64,000 nucleotides of DNA from an uncultured Acidimicrobiaceae bacterium (GTDB lineage Bacteria; Actinomycetota; Acidimicrobiia; Spongiisociales; SHLN01), in NCBI GenBank assembly GCA_947259275.1, contig CAMYMH010000030.1, positions 1-64,000 on the forward strand, in the 5' to 3' direction. Shown here piece by piece: positions 47,249 through 59,879 of the stretch. The notes beneath the pieces were generated by a model that had not been told where the DNA came from, did not search any database, and saw only the letters and a program-made list of their open reading frames with translations. Position 1 is the stretch's first letter, and each line of letters begins with the position of its first letter. The position numbers were made by a program, and so were the translations under genes.

Positions 47249-48733
47249 TCAGCCCTCGGTTCCTTGCTCTTCAATGCCCGCCAGGTGCTTGGCGAACCCC
47301 TTCTTCTCCTCGATCTCCATTTGCCGGCCGATTTGGATGCGCTGGGCCTGGGGTGAACCGGCACCGTGGAGAGACTCGGTCAAATAGCCGACCGCGTTTC
47401 GGCCCATCGTCATGTTCTCGATCAGGCGCAGCACCCGCACCCGGTGCTCGGTGGGGACACCCTCCCGGCCCTGGAAGTACTTCTCCAGCAGCGGACCGAG
47501 GTCGGGATGGTCCCATTCGTGGGCCGACGGGAGCGTGACCACCGCTCCTCCGGCCAGGTCCTGGGCCAGGCGGCCGATCTCGTAGGGGAAGCGGGTCACG
47601 TTCTGCTTGCAGACGTTGGCCAGCAGGCCGTCGTTCTCGTAGTTGCCGGCCGGGGTCGGCGTGGATTCGTAAGAAGCGGCGATGCCGGCTCCGTAGATGG
47701 TCTCGTTCAAGTGGGCCATCTCGACCAGCTTGTCCTTGATGTGGGAGGCGTCCGCTACCCCGTTGTAGTCGGCGATGAGGGCGGCCGCTCCAATCAGCAC
47801 GTCGCCGACCCCGGCCTTGCAGACGTAGCTGCGGCGGTGATAGGTGGTGAAGCGCTCGACCAGCTCGGCCGCGAACTCGACTTCGCCGTCCATGAACACG
47901 TGCTCCCACGGCACGAACACGTCGTCGATGACGATGAGCGCTTCCTGGCCTGAATAGAGGGCATTGCCGACGTCAAGGCCGCCCGGCTCCATGGCCCGGG
48001 TGTCACACGATTGCCGTCCGTAGATGAAGGTGAGCCCCGCCGTTTCGACGGGTATCGCCGCCACCACCGCGTACTCGGCGTCTGCCTCGGTGAGGCGCAT
48101 CGTCGGCATGACGAGGATCCAGTGTGAGTTGATGCAGCCGGTCTGGTGCGCCTTGGCCCCCCGGATCACGATGCCGTCTTCGCGGCGCTCGACGATATGG
48201 ACGAACATGTCGGGATCGGCCTGTTCGGAAGGGCCCTTGCTGCGATCGCCCTTCACGTCTGTCATGGCCCCACCGACGACGAGGTTCTGGTGCTGGACGA
48301 CGGCCAGCCAGTCCTTGAACCGCTCGTGGTAGCCAGTCCCATGGGCGGCGTCGATGTTGTAGGTGACGGTGTACCCGGAGTTGATGGCATCCATGCCGAC
48401 GCAACGTTGAAAGCAGGTCCCGGTGAGCTGACCGAGCCGGCGCTGCATCTTGTTCTGGGCCACCACGTCATCGGCGCTGCCTGCCACATGCAAGAACCGG
48501 TTGACGGTTTCGCCGGTCAGCTCGGACTTCTCGCTGGCCAGTTCAGGCTGCTCGACGACCAGGTCATAGGTGGCGGCCACCGCATTGATCGAGGGTCGGA
48601 TGATGGGGTGATCGACCGGCTCGACCACCCGCTCTCCGAGCAGCCATACGTTCAGATCCCGCCCGCGCAGGCTCTCGATGTAGTCGGCGCGGTTGCGAAT
48701 CGGATCGCCGGGGGTCCAGGTGGATTCGGTCAT
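47249..48733 (-). CDS. 4-hydroxybutyryl-CoA dehydratase/vinylacetyl-CoA isomerase family protein
   Basis: 494 residues from ATG 48,733, with an agagggagag site. The fold is that of the HpaB/AbfD superfamily. The CxxxC pair (GTCFQRCVGMDAIN) and a later YHRRSYVCKAGVGDVL segment provide the Cys, Cys, His and Cys expected to hold the [4Fe-4S] cluster of 4-hydroxybutyryl-CoA dehydratase. HGTGYHERFKDWL and RAMEPGGLDVGNALYSGQ are typical of the family. The reaction would be 4-hydroxybutyryl-CoA to crotonyl-CoA. The His-Cys spacing here is 6, one residue less than I remember for AbfD, so this should be checked. No other hydroxybutyrate gene is adjacent. Confidence 0.85.
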   Translation of the reverse strand: MTESTWTPGDPIRNRADYIESLRGRDLNVWLLGERVVEPVDHPIIRPSINAVAATYDLVVEQPELASEKSELTGETVNRFLHVAGSADDVVAQNKMQRRLGQLTGTCFQRCVGMDAINSGYTVTYNIDAAHGTGYHERFKDWLAVVQHQNLVVGGAMTDVKGDRSKGPSEQADPDMFVHIVERREDGIVIRGAKAHQTGCINSHWILVMPTMRLTEADAEYAVVAAIPVETAGLTFIYGRQSCDTRAMEPGGLDVGNALYSGQEALIVIDDVFVPWEHVFMDGEVEFAAELVERFTTYHRRSYVCKAGVGDVLIGAAALIADYNGVADASHIKDKLVEMAHLNETIYGAGIAASYESTPTPAGNYENDGLLANVCKQNVTRFPYEIGRLAQDLAGGAVVTLPSAHEWDHPDLGPLLEKYFQGREGVPTEHRVRVLRLIENMTMGRNAVGYLTESLHGAGSPQAQRIQIGRQMEIEEKKGFAKHLAGIEEQGTEG

Positions 48734-48925
48734 GCACTCTCCCTCTCTATCGAGGCTACTGGGGCGGCGCCTCTGGTGCTGTGAGGGGTAACGAGACCCG
48801 CCTCGGGCACGTACCGCCACCAAGAGTGCCGCCCGCTGCGCGAGATTGCCGGATCCCGGCGGGGCCAGCTCTTCTTCTCGGGAACGGCGCAGGCGATGAC
48901 CCCGCCGTTGCATACACTGATCTGA

Positions 48926-49261
48926 GTGGTGACGAGCGCCAAGGTTGATGCCTACATCAGCCAATCGGAGAAGTGGCCGGAGGAGATGACCGACCTGCGG
49001 CCGATCCTGCTGAGCTGTGGGCTCGCCGAGGAGATCAAGTGGGGCAAGCCCTGCTACAGCCATGCGGGCCGGAACATCCTCATCCTCCAGGAGATGAAGG
49101 GGTTCCTCGCCCTCATGTTCTTCAAGGGTGCCTTGTTGAACGATTCTGAAGGTGTTCTCGAGGAGCAAGGGCCGAACTCGCGATCGGCTCGCCGGATTCG
49201 CTTCACCTCGGTGGAGGACGTGGCCCGGCTGTCCGACGGCAAGGGCTTCCGCGACCGGTGA
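48926..49261 (+). CDS. DUF1801 protein with internal deletion
   Basis: 111 residues (VTSAKVDAYISQSEKWPEEM start, GTG 48,926-like or TTG context). The N-terminal 95 residues match the DUF1801/YdeI fold: LRPILLSCGLAEEIKWGKPC, LILQEMKGFLALMFFKGALL, RSARRIRFTSVEDVARL. Family members are about 190 residues with an end like GKGLHDR. Here the chain jumps from VEDVARL directly to SDGKGFRDR and stops, so about 80 residues seem to be missing from the middle while the frame and the end are kept. Whether the product folds is doubtful. Confidence 0.65.
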   Translation: MVTSAKVDAYISQSEKWPEEMTDLRPILLSCGLAEEIKWGKPCYSHAGRNILILQEMKGFLALMFFKGALLNDSEGVLEEQGPNSRSARRIRFTSVEDVARLSDGKGFRDR

Positions 49262-49411
49262 TGCTCGGCACGCCCAGCCTTGGCTGGATGCACACAGATA
49301 CCAGGGGTGCCACCCACGCCGAGTGGGCGTGATGGCATCTTCCGACCTAGTCCTCTACCGCAGCGACATCAGTCGAATGACAATGACCGAGACAAGAAAG
49401 GGGGGATGATG

Positions 49412-49909
49412 ATGCAAAGGTTCGTCGCGATTGCGCTGCTCGTTACCGTTGCGGGTCTCGGCCTGGTTGCGTGTAGCGGCGAGGCGGAGACGGCAACCAC
49501 AACCACTACTCCGTCGGCACCCTCCAGTATCGAAGCTGTCTGTGCACTCAACGAGGACTTCGAAGAGCTGAATGAGCGAACGCTGGCTGTGATCCCCGAA
49601 ACCGGGGAAGAGGAGCCAATTCCTGTCACCTACGCAGGGTTGTTAGAGGAGAACTATGTCGAGGGCGTCAAGCTCATGCGCCAAATGGTCGACCACGTAC
49701 CCGAGGCAATGAGGGACGACCTATCGGCCTACACCAGAGCAATCGGCAAGCTTTCAGAGATGTATGCCGAATACGGCTACGACCAGGCGGCAACTTGGGA
49801 GAACGCGGATTACGCGACCTTCTTCCGAGAGTATGAAGTCCCCGAAGAGGTGAGGACTGGAATCAAGGAATGGTTCATGGCGAACTGCGGCATGGACCTG
49901 CAGGGCTAA
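49412..49909 (+). CDS. lipoprotein, function unknown
   Basis: 165 residues from ATG 49,412, the third of three in-frame ATGs, spaced 6 bases from an aaaggggggg-type ribosome site. The signal peptide ends in LVACSGEA, then a Thr-rich spacer (TATTTTTPSAP). The mature domain is helical and acidic (LNEDFEELNERTLAVIPE, LLEENYVEGVKLMRQMVDHV) with one late Cys (WFMANCGMDL). I do not recognise a family. The composition is less G+C-rich than the surrounding genes, which may indicate transfer. Confidence 0.7.
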   Translation: MQRFVAIALLVTVAGLGLVACSGEAETATTTTTPSAPSSIEAVCALNEDFEELNERTLAVIPETGEEEPIPVTYAGLLEENYVEGVKLMRQMVDHVPEAMRDDLSAYTRAIGKLSEMYAEYGYDQAATWENADYATFFREYEVPEEVRTGIKEWFMANCGMDLQG

Positions 49910-49953
49910 CCCAACCGCGTCCCGTGGCCCCTTTCCGCCAAGCTCAGGTATAT

Positions 49954-51102
49954 CTACGCAGCTCCCCACGGTTGTTCGAGCGTTTGGCGCAGATGCGGTG
50001 CAAACAGCGAAGGCTCGAGCAGGAACGAGTCGTGGCCCTTCTCGGAGTGAACCGTGATGCGCCGGGCAGGCACGCCGGCCGACTTGAGCACCTGCATCAT
50101 CCGCTCTTGCTCTTCGGGGTAGAAGCAAACGTCTGAGTCGATCGAGAACACCATGAATGACTGATCCTTGCAGGCCCTGAGCGCCTCCTCGAAGGACTCC
50201 GCCCCAACCGACGTCAGGAGGTCGAACCCCTGCCAGGCCTCCATCAAGCGCAGATAGCTGTTGGCGTCGAAGCGGGCGACGAACTTCTGGCCCTGATGCC
50301 ACAGATAGGACTCGATCGGGTGGCCGATGGAGATGTACTCGGAGGCTTCGTGCGGGTCGACCACTTCCGAGCGCGCCCGCTCTTGCATCGCTGCCAGAGA
50401 CACAAAGGTCTTGTGACCGATCATGCGGGCGAGCGCCAATCCCCGGTCAGGAGATTTCCCGCCGTAGTAGTCACCCCCGTTGAAGTTCGGGTCGTTGATG
50501 ATGGCGTTGGTCTGCTCGAAGTTGTGGATGAACTGGAGGGCGGTGACCTCCAGGCCGCCGGCAATTGGTATGACCACGTCGACCCGATCCGGGTAGCGAG
50601 TGGCGAGGCTCAGGCACATGAGGGCCCCAATCGAGGCGCCGGTCACCGCATGGAGCCTGTCGATCCCGAGCCGGTCCAGCAACCAGACTTGCGAATCGAC
50701 GATGTCGTCGATCGTGATGGCGGGAAAGGCGCCGCCATACGGTTGGCCGGTCACCGGGTTCTCGCTCGCCGGGCCGGTGGAGCCGTAGCAGCCGCCGAGG
50801 TAGTTGATGCACAGCACCGCGAACCGGTCGGTGTCGAGGGCTCGTCCGGGGCCGACGAAGCCGTCCCACCAACCACGCTGGCACTCCTCGGTCCATCGCT
50901 CACCAACGCCCGGCACCGCCGGATTCACGCCGGCCGCGTGCTGGCTGCCGGTGAGGGCGTGGAACACGAGGATGACGTTGTCCCTCGCCTCGTTCACCGT
51001 CCCATACAGCTCGTAGGCGAGGGTCAGGCCCGGGAGCGAGGAGCCGTCCTCGAGGACGAACGGCTCGGTGCTGGTCTGAAACTGGGTCTCGATGGATTCC
51101 AT
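49954..51102 (-). CDS. metX: homoserine O-acyltransferase
   Basis: 382 residues from ATG 51,102. The alpha/beta-hydrolase fold of MetX is clear: LAYELYGTVNEARDNVILVF, HALTGSQHAAG, the oxyanion and substrate loops (WWDGFVGPGRALDT, NYLGGCYGSTGPASENP), the nucleophile Ser in TGASIGALMCL, FNGGDYYG and LARMIGHKTFVSL, and a C-terminal Asp/His pair (DSDVCFYPEEQ, SEKGHDSFLLEP). It activates homoserine with acetyl- or succinyl-CoA for the MetZ encoded at 12-13 kb. Which acyl donor is used cannot be told from family alone. Confidence 0.93.
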   Translation of the reverse strand: MESIETQFQTSTEPFVLEDGSSLPGLTLAYELYGTVNEARDNVILVFHALTGSQHAAGVNPAVPGVGERWTEECQRGWWDGFVGPGRALDTDRFAVLCINYLGGCYGSTGPASENPVTGQPYGGAFPAITIDDIVDSQVWLLDRLGIDRLHAVTGASIGALMCLSLATRYPDRVDVVIPIAGGLEVTALQFIHNFEQTNAIINDPNFNGGDYYGGKSPDRGLALARMIGHKTFVSLAAMQERARSEVVDPHEASEYISIGHPIESYLWHQGQKFVARFDANSYLRLMEAWQGFDLLTSVGAESFEEALRACKDQSFMVFSIDSDVCFYPEEQERMMQVLKSAGVPARRITVHSEKGHDSFLLEPSLFAPHLRQTLEQPWGAA

Positions 51103-51224
51103 CAACGCTTCTCGCCTGGTTGATCGCGAAACCATAGACGATATCGCCAAATCACCACCTGCGACCAGAATGGCCCTCAAGAAATCGGCGCTGCCGCCGA
51201 GATCGCTTGTCGAGGAGTGAGGTT

Positions 51225-54200
51225 GTGAGGCGAGGATTGGCAGCGGTATTCATCGGGCTGATGGCGGCATTGCTCGGCACCGTGCCGGCCGGGGCCTCAA
51301 CCGCCGGCCCTGAGGTTGCCCTCTTCGATCCTGAGAGTGGCCAATGGCACATGCGCGACGCAGTCGGCGTCACCCACACCTTCTACTACGGGGCTCCCGG
51401 AGATGTCCCACTGCTCGGTGACTGGGACTGCGACGGGGTCGACACCGTCGGCATGTACCGGCCATCAAACGGTTTCGCCTACCTCCGGAACTCGAACACC
51501 CAGGGGGTTGCCGACATCGACTTCTTCTACGGCATACCCGGCGATGTGCCGCTGGCCGGCGACTGGAACGGCGACGGGTGCGACACGCTTGCCATCTATC
51601 GAAACAGCCGGGTGTACGTTCGCAACCGCCTCGGGACCGGCGTGGCCGACTACGACTTCTACTTCGGTGTCCCCGGCGACCGCCCCTTCGCCGGCGACTT
51701 CGACGGTGATGGCACAACCACCGTCGGCCTCTACCGGAATTCGAGTGGCTTCGCCTACCTGCGCCAGTCAAACACCACCGGCGTTGCCGACCTCGAGTTC
51801 TACTACGGCGTACCGTCCGATCGCATCCTCACCGGCGACTGGGACTCCGACGGTGACGAGACGGTGGGGATCTTCCGCCCCGCCGAGTCCCGCCTCTACC
51901 TGTCGAACCAAAACACCACCGCCGTCGCCGACCGGCAGCTCCGCTTCGGCGAGGGCCGCTACCTCCCGGTCGCAGGCAAGCTCGGGCTGGGAGACGCGCC
52001 GCCCTCCGACTTCGCCGATGCTGCTCGCTGGTCCGATCCGGCCACCTGGGGTGGCCAAGTTCCCGCCGCAGGTGAAGTCGTGACGGTGCCGGCCGGGACC
52101 GCCATCCTGATGGATGTTTCCCCACCCGCGCTCGGCGGACTGCGGGTGGATGGGACGCTCGTGTTCGACCGCCGCCACCTGGACCTCACCACCGATTGGC
52201 TGATAGTCACCGGCTACATGCAAGTAGGGACTGCCGGCGAGCCGTTCGAGCAACGGGCCACCATCACGTTGACCGGCGCCCCGGGCAGCGACACCATGGA
52301 CATGGGTGCCAGGGTGTTCGGAGTGATGGGTGGCACTGTCGACCTGCACGGGAGCCCGGACGTGGCCTGGACCTCGCTGGCGGCGACCGCTCCCGCCGGC
52401 GCCACCTCCATCACTCTGCAGCAGCCGGTGACCTGGCAGCCGGGAGAACGCATTGTTATTGCCTCGACCGATTACGACTACGAGCAGGCCGAGGAGCGGA
52501 CCATCACCTCGGTCGCCGGCACCACCGTCCGGTTCGCCGAGCCCCTCGAGCATCTCCACTGGGGTCAGCTGATGTGGCCGGACGGCCGGACGATCGATGA
52601 ACGCGCCGAGGTCGGCCACCTCACCCGCTCCATCGTCATCCAGGGAGCCGACGACGGTGTGGCCGACCGGTTCGGTGGACACATGATGGCCACGCCCGGC
52701 AGCACCACCCGGATGGACCATGTCGAGCTGTTCCATATGGGCCAGGCCGGCGAGCTGGCCCGCTACCCGGTTCACTGGCACCAGGCGGGTGATGCGGCCG
52801 GCAGCTACCTGCGGGCCGCCGCCATCCACCACAGTTTCAGCCGCTGTGTCACCGTCCACGGGACGAACAACCTCCAGGTGGAGGACAATGTCGCCTACGA
52901 CACCTTCGGCCATTGCTACTTCCTCGAGGATGGCGCCGAGCGAGGCAACCTCTTCGACCACAATCTGGGGCTCGTAACCCGGCGTCCCGAGGAGTCAGAC
53001 GCCCTCCTCCCCTCCGACGTCAACTACCCGGGGCCGGGTACCTTCTGGATCACCAACCCGGACAACACCTTCAAGAACAACGTGGCGGCCGGCTCGCGCG
53101 GCATCGGATTCTGGTTTGCCCTGCCCGAGCACCCAACCGGACCCTCGGCTACCGATGCCATCTGGCCGGCTCGCACCCCGCTCCGGATGTTCGACGACAA
53201 CGTCGCCCATTCGAATGGAGTCGACGGCCTGCACGTCGACCGGGGTCCACTCCCCTCCGGGTTCACCAACACCACCTACTACCAACCGCGCCTCGACCCC
53301 GCCGACCCGGATTCGCCGCCGGTGACCGCCTACTTCACCGATTTCACCGCCTATAAGAACCGGAACCGTGGGGCCTGGCTGCGGGGCGACAACCACATTG
53401 TGAGCGGAGCGGTGCTGGCCGACAACGCCATCGGGCTCACCTTTGCCTCCGACGAGAGCCAGCTGGTCGATTCGCTGCTGGTTGGTGAGACGGGCAACCC
53501 CGGTGATCCTCGCCCGTGGGAGGAGACGGGTACCAACGGGCGCAGCCTCCCCCAGCCCTGGGATGCCGATACCACCATTCGCGGCTTCGACTTCTACGAC
53601 GGCACCGTCGGGGTGCGCGACTCGCACTTCGTCGGGTACCAGAGCACTCCTCAGCGGGCCGCCGCCGCCCTCAGCGTGCTCAACTACACCGACTTCAGCC
53701 TCTCAACCGACAACTACGCACGCGGCCTCACGTTCGCCCGGTCGACTCAAGGGGTGTTCCTGGAAAGCCGGGCGGTACCGTCTGATCCCGAGTCGGGCGA
53801 GGATGGCTACCGGAGTGCGGTCTTCCAGGATCTCGACGGATCGGTGACCGGCACGCCCGGCACGGCCGTCACTGTGAACAACCCACTGCTCTACGACGGG
53901 ACCTGCGCGTACCGGTCGGATTGGAACGCCCGGGTGTGCGCCGATGGGTACACGTCGCTCCTCATCGATGACCGCTCGGACACCAGCACCACCCTCGGGC
54001 CGATCGTGGTGACGCGCGACGACGGCGCTGCCCACACCGTGATCGGGCGCCCCGATGATGGTCCAAACGATCACTTCCGTACCAGCGTGCTCAACGGCCG
54101 GAGCTACACCATCGACGCTACCGGCTCGTGGACCCAGCACTACCAGATCCGCACCTACGAAATCAGCCAGGGCGAGTGGCTTCACGTGACGGTGAAGGGC

Positions 54201-54401
54201 TTCAGCGGAACCCCCAACATCTACCGCGACTGGTGGATCGACGAGCGCAACCGGCTGGAACCGGTGAGCAGCCTCTCCGCTCTCCTCAACTCGGACGGTC
54301 AGGCTTATTACCGGAATGGCTCGGACCTCCATCTCAAGCTGATGCCGCAGGAGGAACGCGAATGGACGGCGCTCGACATCTGCTCAACGGCCGGGTGCTG
54401 A
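51225..54401 (+). CDS. secreted G8-domain surface protein (CEMIP/TMEM2-like architecture)
   Basis: 1,058 residues from GTG 51,225, which has a gagg site 9 bases upstream. A signal peptide (GLAAVFIGLMAALLGTVPAG) is followed by four or five FG-GAP-like calcium-loop repeats (GDWNGDGCDTLAIYR, GDFDGDGTTTVGLYR, GDWDSDGDETVGIFR). From about 268 a G8 domain begins (DAARWSDPATWGGQVPAAGE), then TVPAGTAILMDVSPPALGGL. A long right-handed beta-helix follows (RYPVHWHQAGDAAGSYLRAA, FEDGAERG-like residues and NNVAAGSRGIGFWFALPEH). This is the CEMIP/TMEM2 hyaluronan-depolymerase layout, so a role in binding or cutting extracellular polysaccharide is an inference. Confidence 0.88.
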   Translation: MRRGLAAVFIGLMAALLGTVPAGASTAGPEVALFDPESGQWHMRDAVGVTHTFYYGAPGDVPLLGDWDCDGVDTVGMYRPSNGFAYLRNSNTQGVADIDFFYGIPGDVPLAGDWNGDGCDTLAIYRNSRVYVRNRLGTGVADYDFYFGVPGDRPFAGDFDGDGTTTVGLYRNSSGFAYLRQSNTTGVADLEFYYGVPSDRILTGDWDSDGDETVGIFRPAESRLYLSNQNTTAVADRQLRFGEGRYLPVAGKLGLGDAPPSDFADAARWSDPATWGGQVPAAGEVVTVPAGTAILMDVSPPALGGLRVDGTLVFDRRHLDLTTDWLIVTGYMQVGTAGEPFEQRATITLTGAPGSDTMDMGARVFGVMGGTVDLHGSPDVAWTSLAATAPAGATSITLQQPVTWQPGERIVIASTDYDYEQAEERTITSVAGTTVRFAEPLEHLHWGQLMWPDGRTIDERAEVGHLTRSIVIQGADDGVADRFGGHMMATPGSTTRMDHVELFHMGQAGELARYPVHWHQAGDAAGSYLRAAAIHHSFSRCVTVHGTNNLQVEDNVAYDTFGHCYFLEDGAERGNLFDHNLGLVTRRPEESDALLPSDVNYPGPGTFWITNPDNTFKNNVAAGSRGIGFWFALPEHPTGPSATDAIWPARTPLRMFDDNVAHSNGVDGLHVDRGPLPSGFTNTTYYQPRLDPADPDSPPVTAYFTDFTAYKNRNRGAWLRGDNHIVSGAVLADNAIGLTFASDESQLVDSLLVGETGNPGDPRPWEETGTNGRSLPQPWDADTTIRGFDFYDGTVGVRDSHFVGYQSTPQRAAAALSVLNYTDFSLSTDNYARGLTFARSTQGVFLESRAVPSDPESGEDGYRSAVFQDLDGSVTGTPGTAVTVNNPLLYDGTCAYRSDWNARVCADGYTSLLIDDRSDTSTTLGPIVVTRDDGAAHTVIGRPDDGPNDHFRTSVLNGRSYTIDATGSWTQHYQIRTYEISQGEWLHVTVKGFSGTPNIYRDWWIDERNRLEPVSSLSALLNSDGQAYYRNGSDLHLKLMPQEEREWTALDICSTAGC

Positions 54402-54479
54402 GCGCCGTCGGCAGAGGAACACCCAGTCAATGACATGATCTCGAGCTACCAGCGTTGCACGGCGTCGTAGGCTTTGGGC

Positions 54480-55007
54480 ATGGAGACCGTGCCCGCACGG
54501 CACCGCACCATCGAGGGATCCGCCCGCTTGAGTCGAGTCGGACGCGTTGGCTTCCCGGTCGAGAAGCTGGCCGGCGAGGACGGGCTCCTGGCCGAGCTGG
54601 GCCGGGAGAGCTCCCTCGCCATGTTCTTCGGTCGGGGGCGACGGGTGCGGCTCGCCGACGGCACCGAGTGGCGGATCAAGTCGACCACCTCGGGCAGGCA
54701 CATCGTGCCCATAATCACGACCGAGGAGGGAACCATCGCGATCTCTGGTCCGCTGCACGCCAACCGCAGCTACGGCATCAATGGCAAGGACTACGGCTTC
54801 ACGCTCATTCCGCTGGGCAAGGTTGGCTTCGGCGGTACCGGCCGGTGGGTGCTGCGCCGCTTCGAAGACCAGATCGCCGTCATCGATCAGCGGGAGCGAA
54901 ACATCCAAGCCGATGAGCCCATACCGGTGGCCGCCGCCCTGATGGCGTTCACACTCATCACCCATGGGATTCCCGGCGAGGGCGACATCATCCCGCCGCG
55001 GGACTGA
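54480..55007 (+). CDS. hypothetical protein
   Basis: 175 residues from ATG 54,480. The body is rich in beta-strand (SRVGRVGFPVEKLAGED, WRIKSTTSGRHIVPIITTEE, GTIAISGPLHANRSYGINGK, DYGFTLIPLGKVGFGGTGRW), somewhat like a small sandwich or scramblase-type fold, and the C-terminal segment PVAAALMAFTLITHGI is hydrophobic. I do not recognise a family with confidence. It follows the surface protein by 78 bases in the same direction. Confidence 0.65.
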   Translation: METVPARHRTIEGSARLSRVGRVGFPVEKLAGEDGLLAELGRESSLAMFFGRGRRVRLADGTEWRIKSTTSGRHIVPIITTEEGTIAISGPLHANRSYGINGKDYGFTLIPLGKVGFGGTGRWVLRRFEDQIAVIDQRERNIQADEPIPVAAALMAFTLITHGIPGEGDIIPPRD

Positions 55008-55025
55008 GCTTCAGGCGGCGTGAGC

Positions 55026-55316
55026 TCAGTGGACCTGCGGATCGGTCGTCACCGTCATCCGCATGAGTGCGGCCAGGATTCGCGCCGCGGGGATCCGGCC
55101 TTCGGCAATCACGACGCCGTCTGGGCCTCGAACCACCGGGACCCGGTGGGCGAACTCCTCGTACCCAGCCGGAGCCGCCTCGACATCGACGGTGTGAACA
55201 TCGATGCCCAACCTGCCGGCGACCCGGAGCACGACGCTCATGCCCGCTTCACACGCCGCGTCGTCCTGACGGATCAGGACCTCGAGGTATCGCCCGTCGA
55301 CAATGTCCTGGCCCAT
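55026..55316 (-). CDS. thioredoxin-fold (glutaredoxin-like) small protein
   Basis: 96 residues from ATG 55,316. The order beta-alpha-beta (YLEVLIRQDDAACEAGMSVV, GIDVHTVDVEAAPAGYEEFA) then HRVPVVRGPDGVVIAEGRIP, with the cis-Pro motif VPVV, matches a glutaredoxin or DUF836-like fold. Only one Cys (ACEAG) remains where a CxxC would be. It is the third gene of the nifJ operon, 7 bases after the DHOD-like stop. A redox role with nifJ is an inference. Confidence 0.6.
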   Translation of the reverse strand: MGQDIVDGRYLEVLIRQDDAACEAGMSVVLRVAGRLGIDVHTVDVEAAPAGYEEFAHRVPVVRGPDGVVIAEGRIPAARILAALMRMTVTTDPQVH

Positions 55317-55323
55317 CGGGGTC

Positions 55324-56321
55324 TCAGTACTTGGACGAGTACTCGGTGAGGGCGTGCATGTAGTTGCTGCGCTCGAAGGCACTCGGGTCTGGGCTCGACC
55401 GCTGGCTGAGGCTCCCGCGCGCCTGGTCGAGGGATTCGTAGTTCCCCCGCTCCAGCCACTGTTCGACCCCTTCGAGAACGGTCGAAACATGTCCGGTCCC
55501 ATGCTTCAGCAGAGCCGACGCCATCATCGTCACGTCGGCGCCGGCCAAGATGAGCTTGAGAACGTCCTCGGACGTGTGCACGCCGGTGGTGGCCGCCAGC
55601 GACGCGTCGACTCTGTCGTGCAGGATCGCCATCCAGCGCAGCACCAGCCGCATCTCCTCCGAGGTCGACAGCACCAGATTGGGGCCGACGGTAAGGGTTT
55701 CGAGGTCGATGTCGGGCTGATAGAACCGGTTGAACAGCACCAGGCCGTCGGCACCGGACTCGATGAGGCGTCCGGCCATATGGGCCATGGACGTGAAGTA
55801 GGGCCCCACTTTCACGGCCAACGGAATCGTGACCGCTGCCCGCACCCGCTCCACCAATCGCAGATACTCATCCGCCACCTGCGGCCCCGGCCGCTCGGTG
55901 TCGGCGGCGATCAGGTAGATATTGAGTTCGAGCGCGTCGGCTCCGGCGTCCTCGATGATGCGGGCATACAGAGTCCATCCGCCGGCCGAGTCGCCGTTCA
56001 GGCTGGCAATCACCGGGATCGACAATGCCTCTTTGGCCGCCCGCAAATGATCGAGATAGTCACCGGCCCCGGTGTTGTAATCGTCCATCTCCGGGAAATA
56101 CCCCCCGATGGACTCGGCCGAGATCTCCGATCCGTAGTCGAGGGCCGCGTGTACCGCCATCGCCTCATGCTCAATTTGCTCCTCGAACAGCGACGGCATC
56201 ACCACCGCCGCCGCCCCGGCCGCCTCCAGCGCAAGCAGCGACTCGACGTTGCGGGTCAGGGGTGAGGACGACGGCACGATCGGGTTCGCCAGGTCGAGAC
56301 CGAGATACTTGGTGGCCAGAT

Positions 56322-56325
<4 letters not shown>
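55324..56325 (-). CDS. dihydroorotate dehydrogenase-like protein
   Basis: 333 residues, an FMN TIM-barrel of the PyrD type: TKYLGLDLANPIVPSSSPLT, SIGGYFPEMDDYNTGAGDYL, IPVIASLNGDSAGGWTLYAR, DALELNIYLIAADTE, PLAVKVGPYFTSM, VLFNRFYQPDIDLE, GVHTSEDVLKLILAGADVTM. The catalytic base Cys or Ser region is altered compared with class 1 enzymes. These PyrD-like proteins commonly accompany pyruvate:ferredoxin oxidoreductase genes, and here the start overlaps the nifJ stop by four bases. The role in that partnership is not established. Confidence 0.9.

Positions 56326-59879
<3,554 letters not shown>

Noticed and set aside
48730..48942. Short minus-strand frame of 70 codons whose TGA overlaps the AbfD-like ATG
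   Set aside because: It ends in the ribosome site of the next gene and has no recognisable sequence. The overlap may be chance; kept only as a note.
54384..54965. Minus-strand frame of 193 codons opposite the gene at 54,480
   Set aside because: It is a shadow with repetitive Pro/Arg/His composition. The plus-strand frame has regular strand-like sequence.
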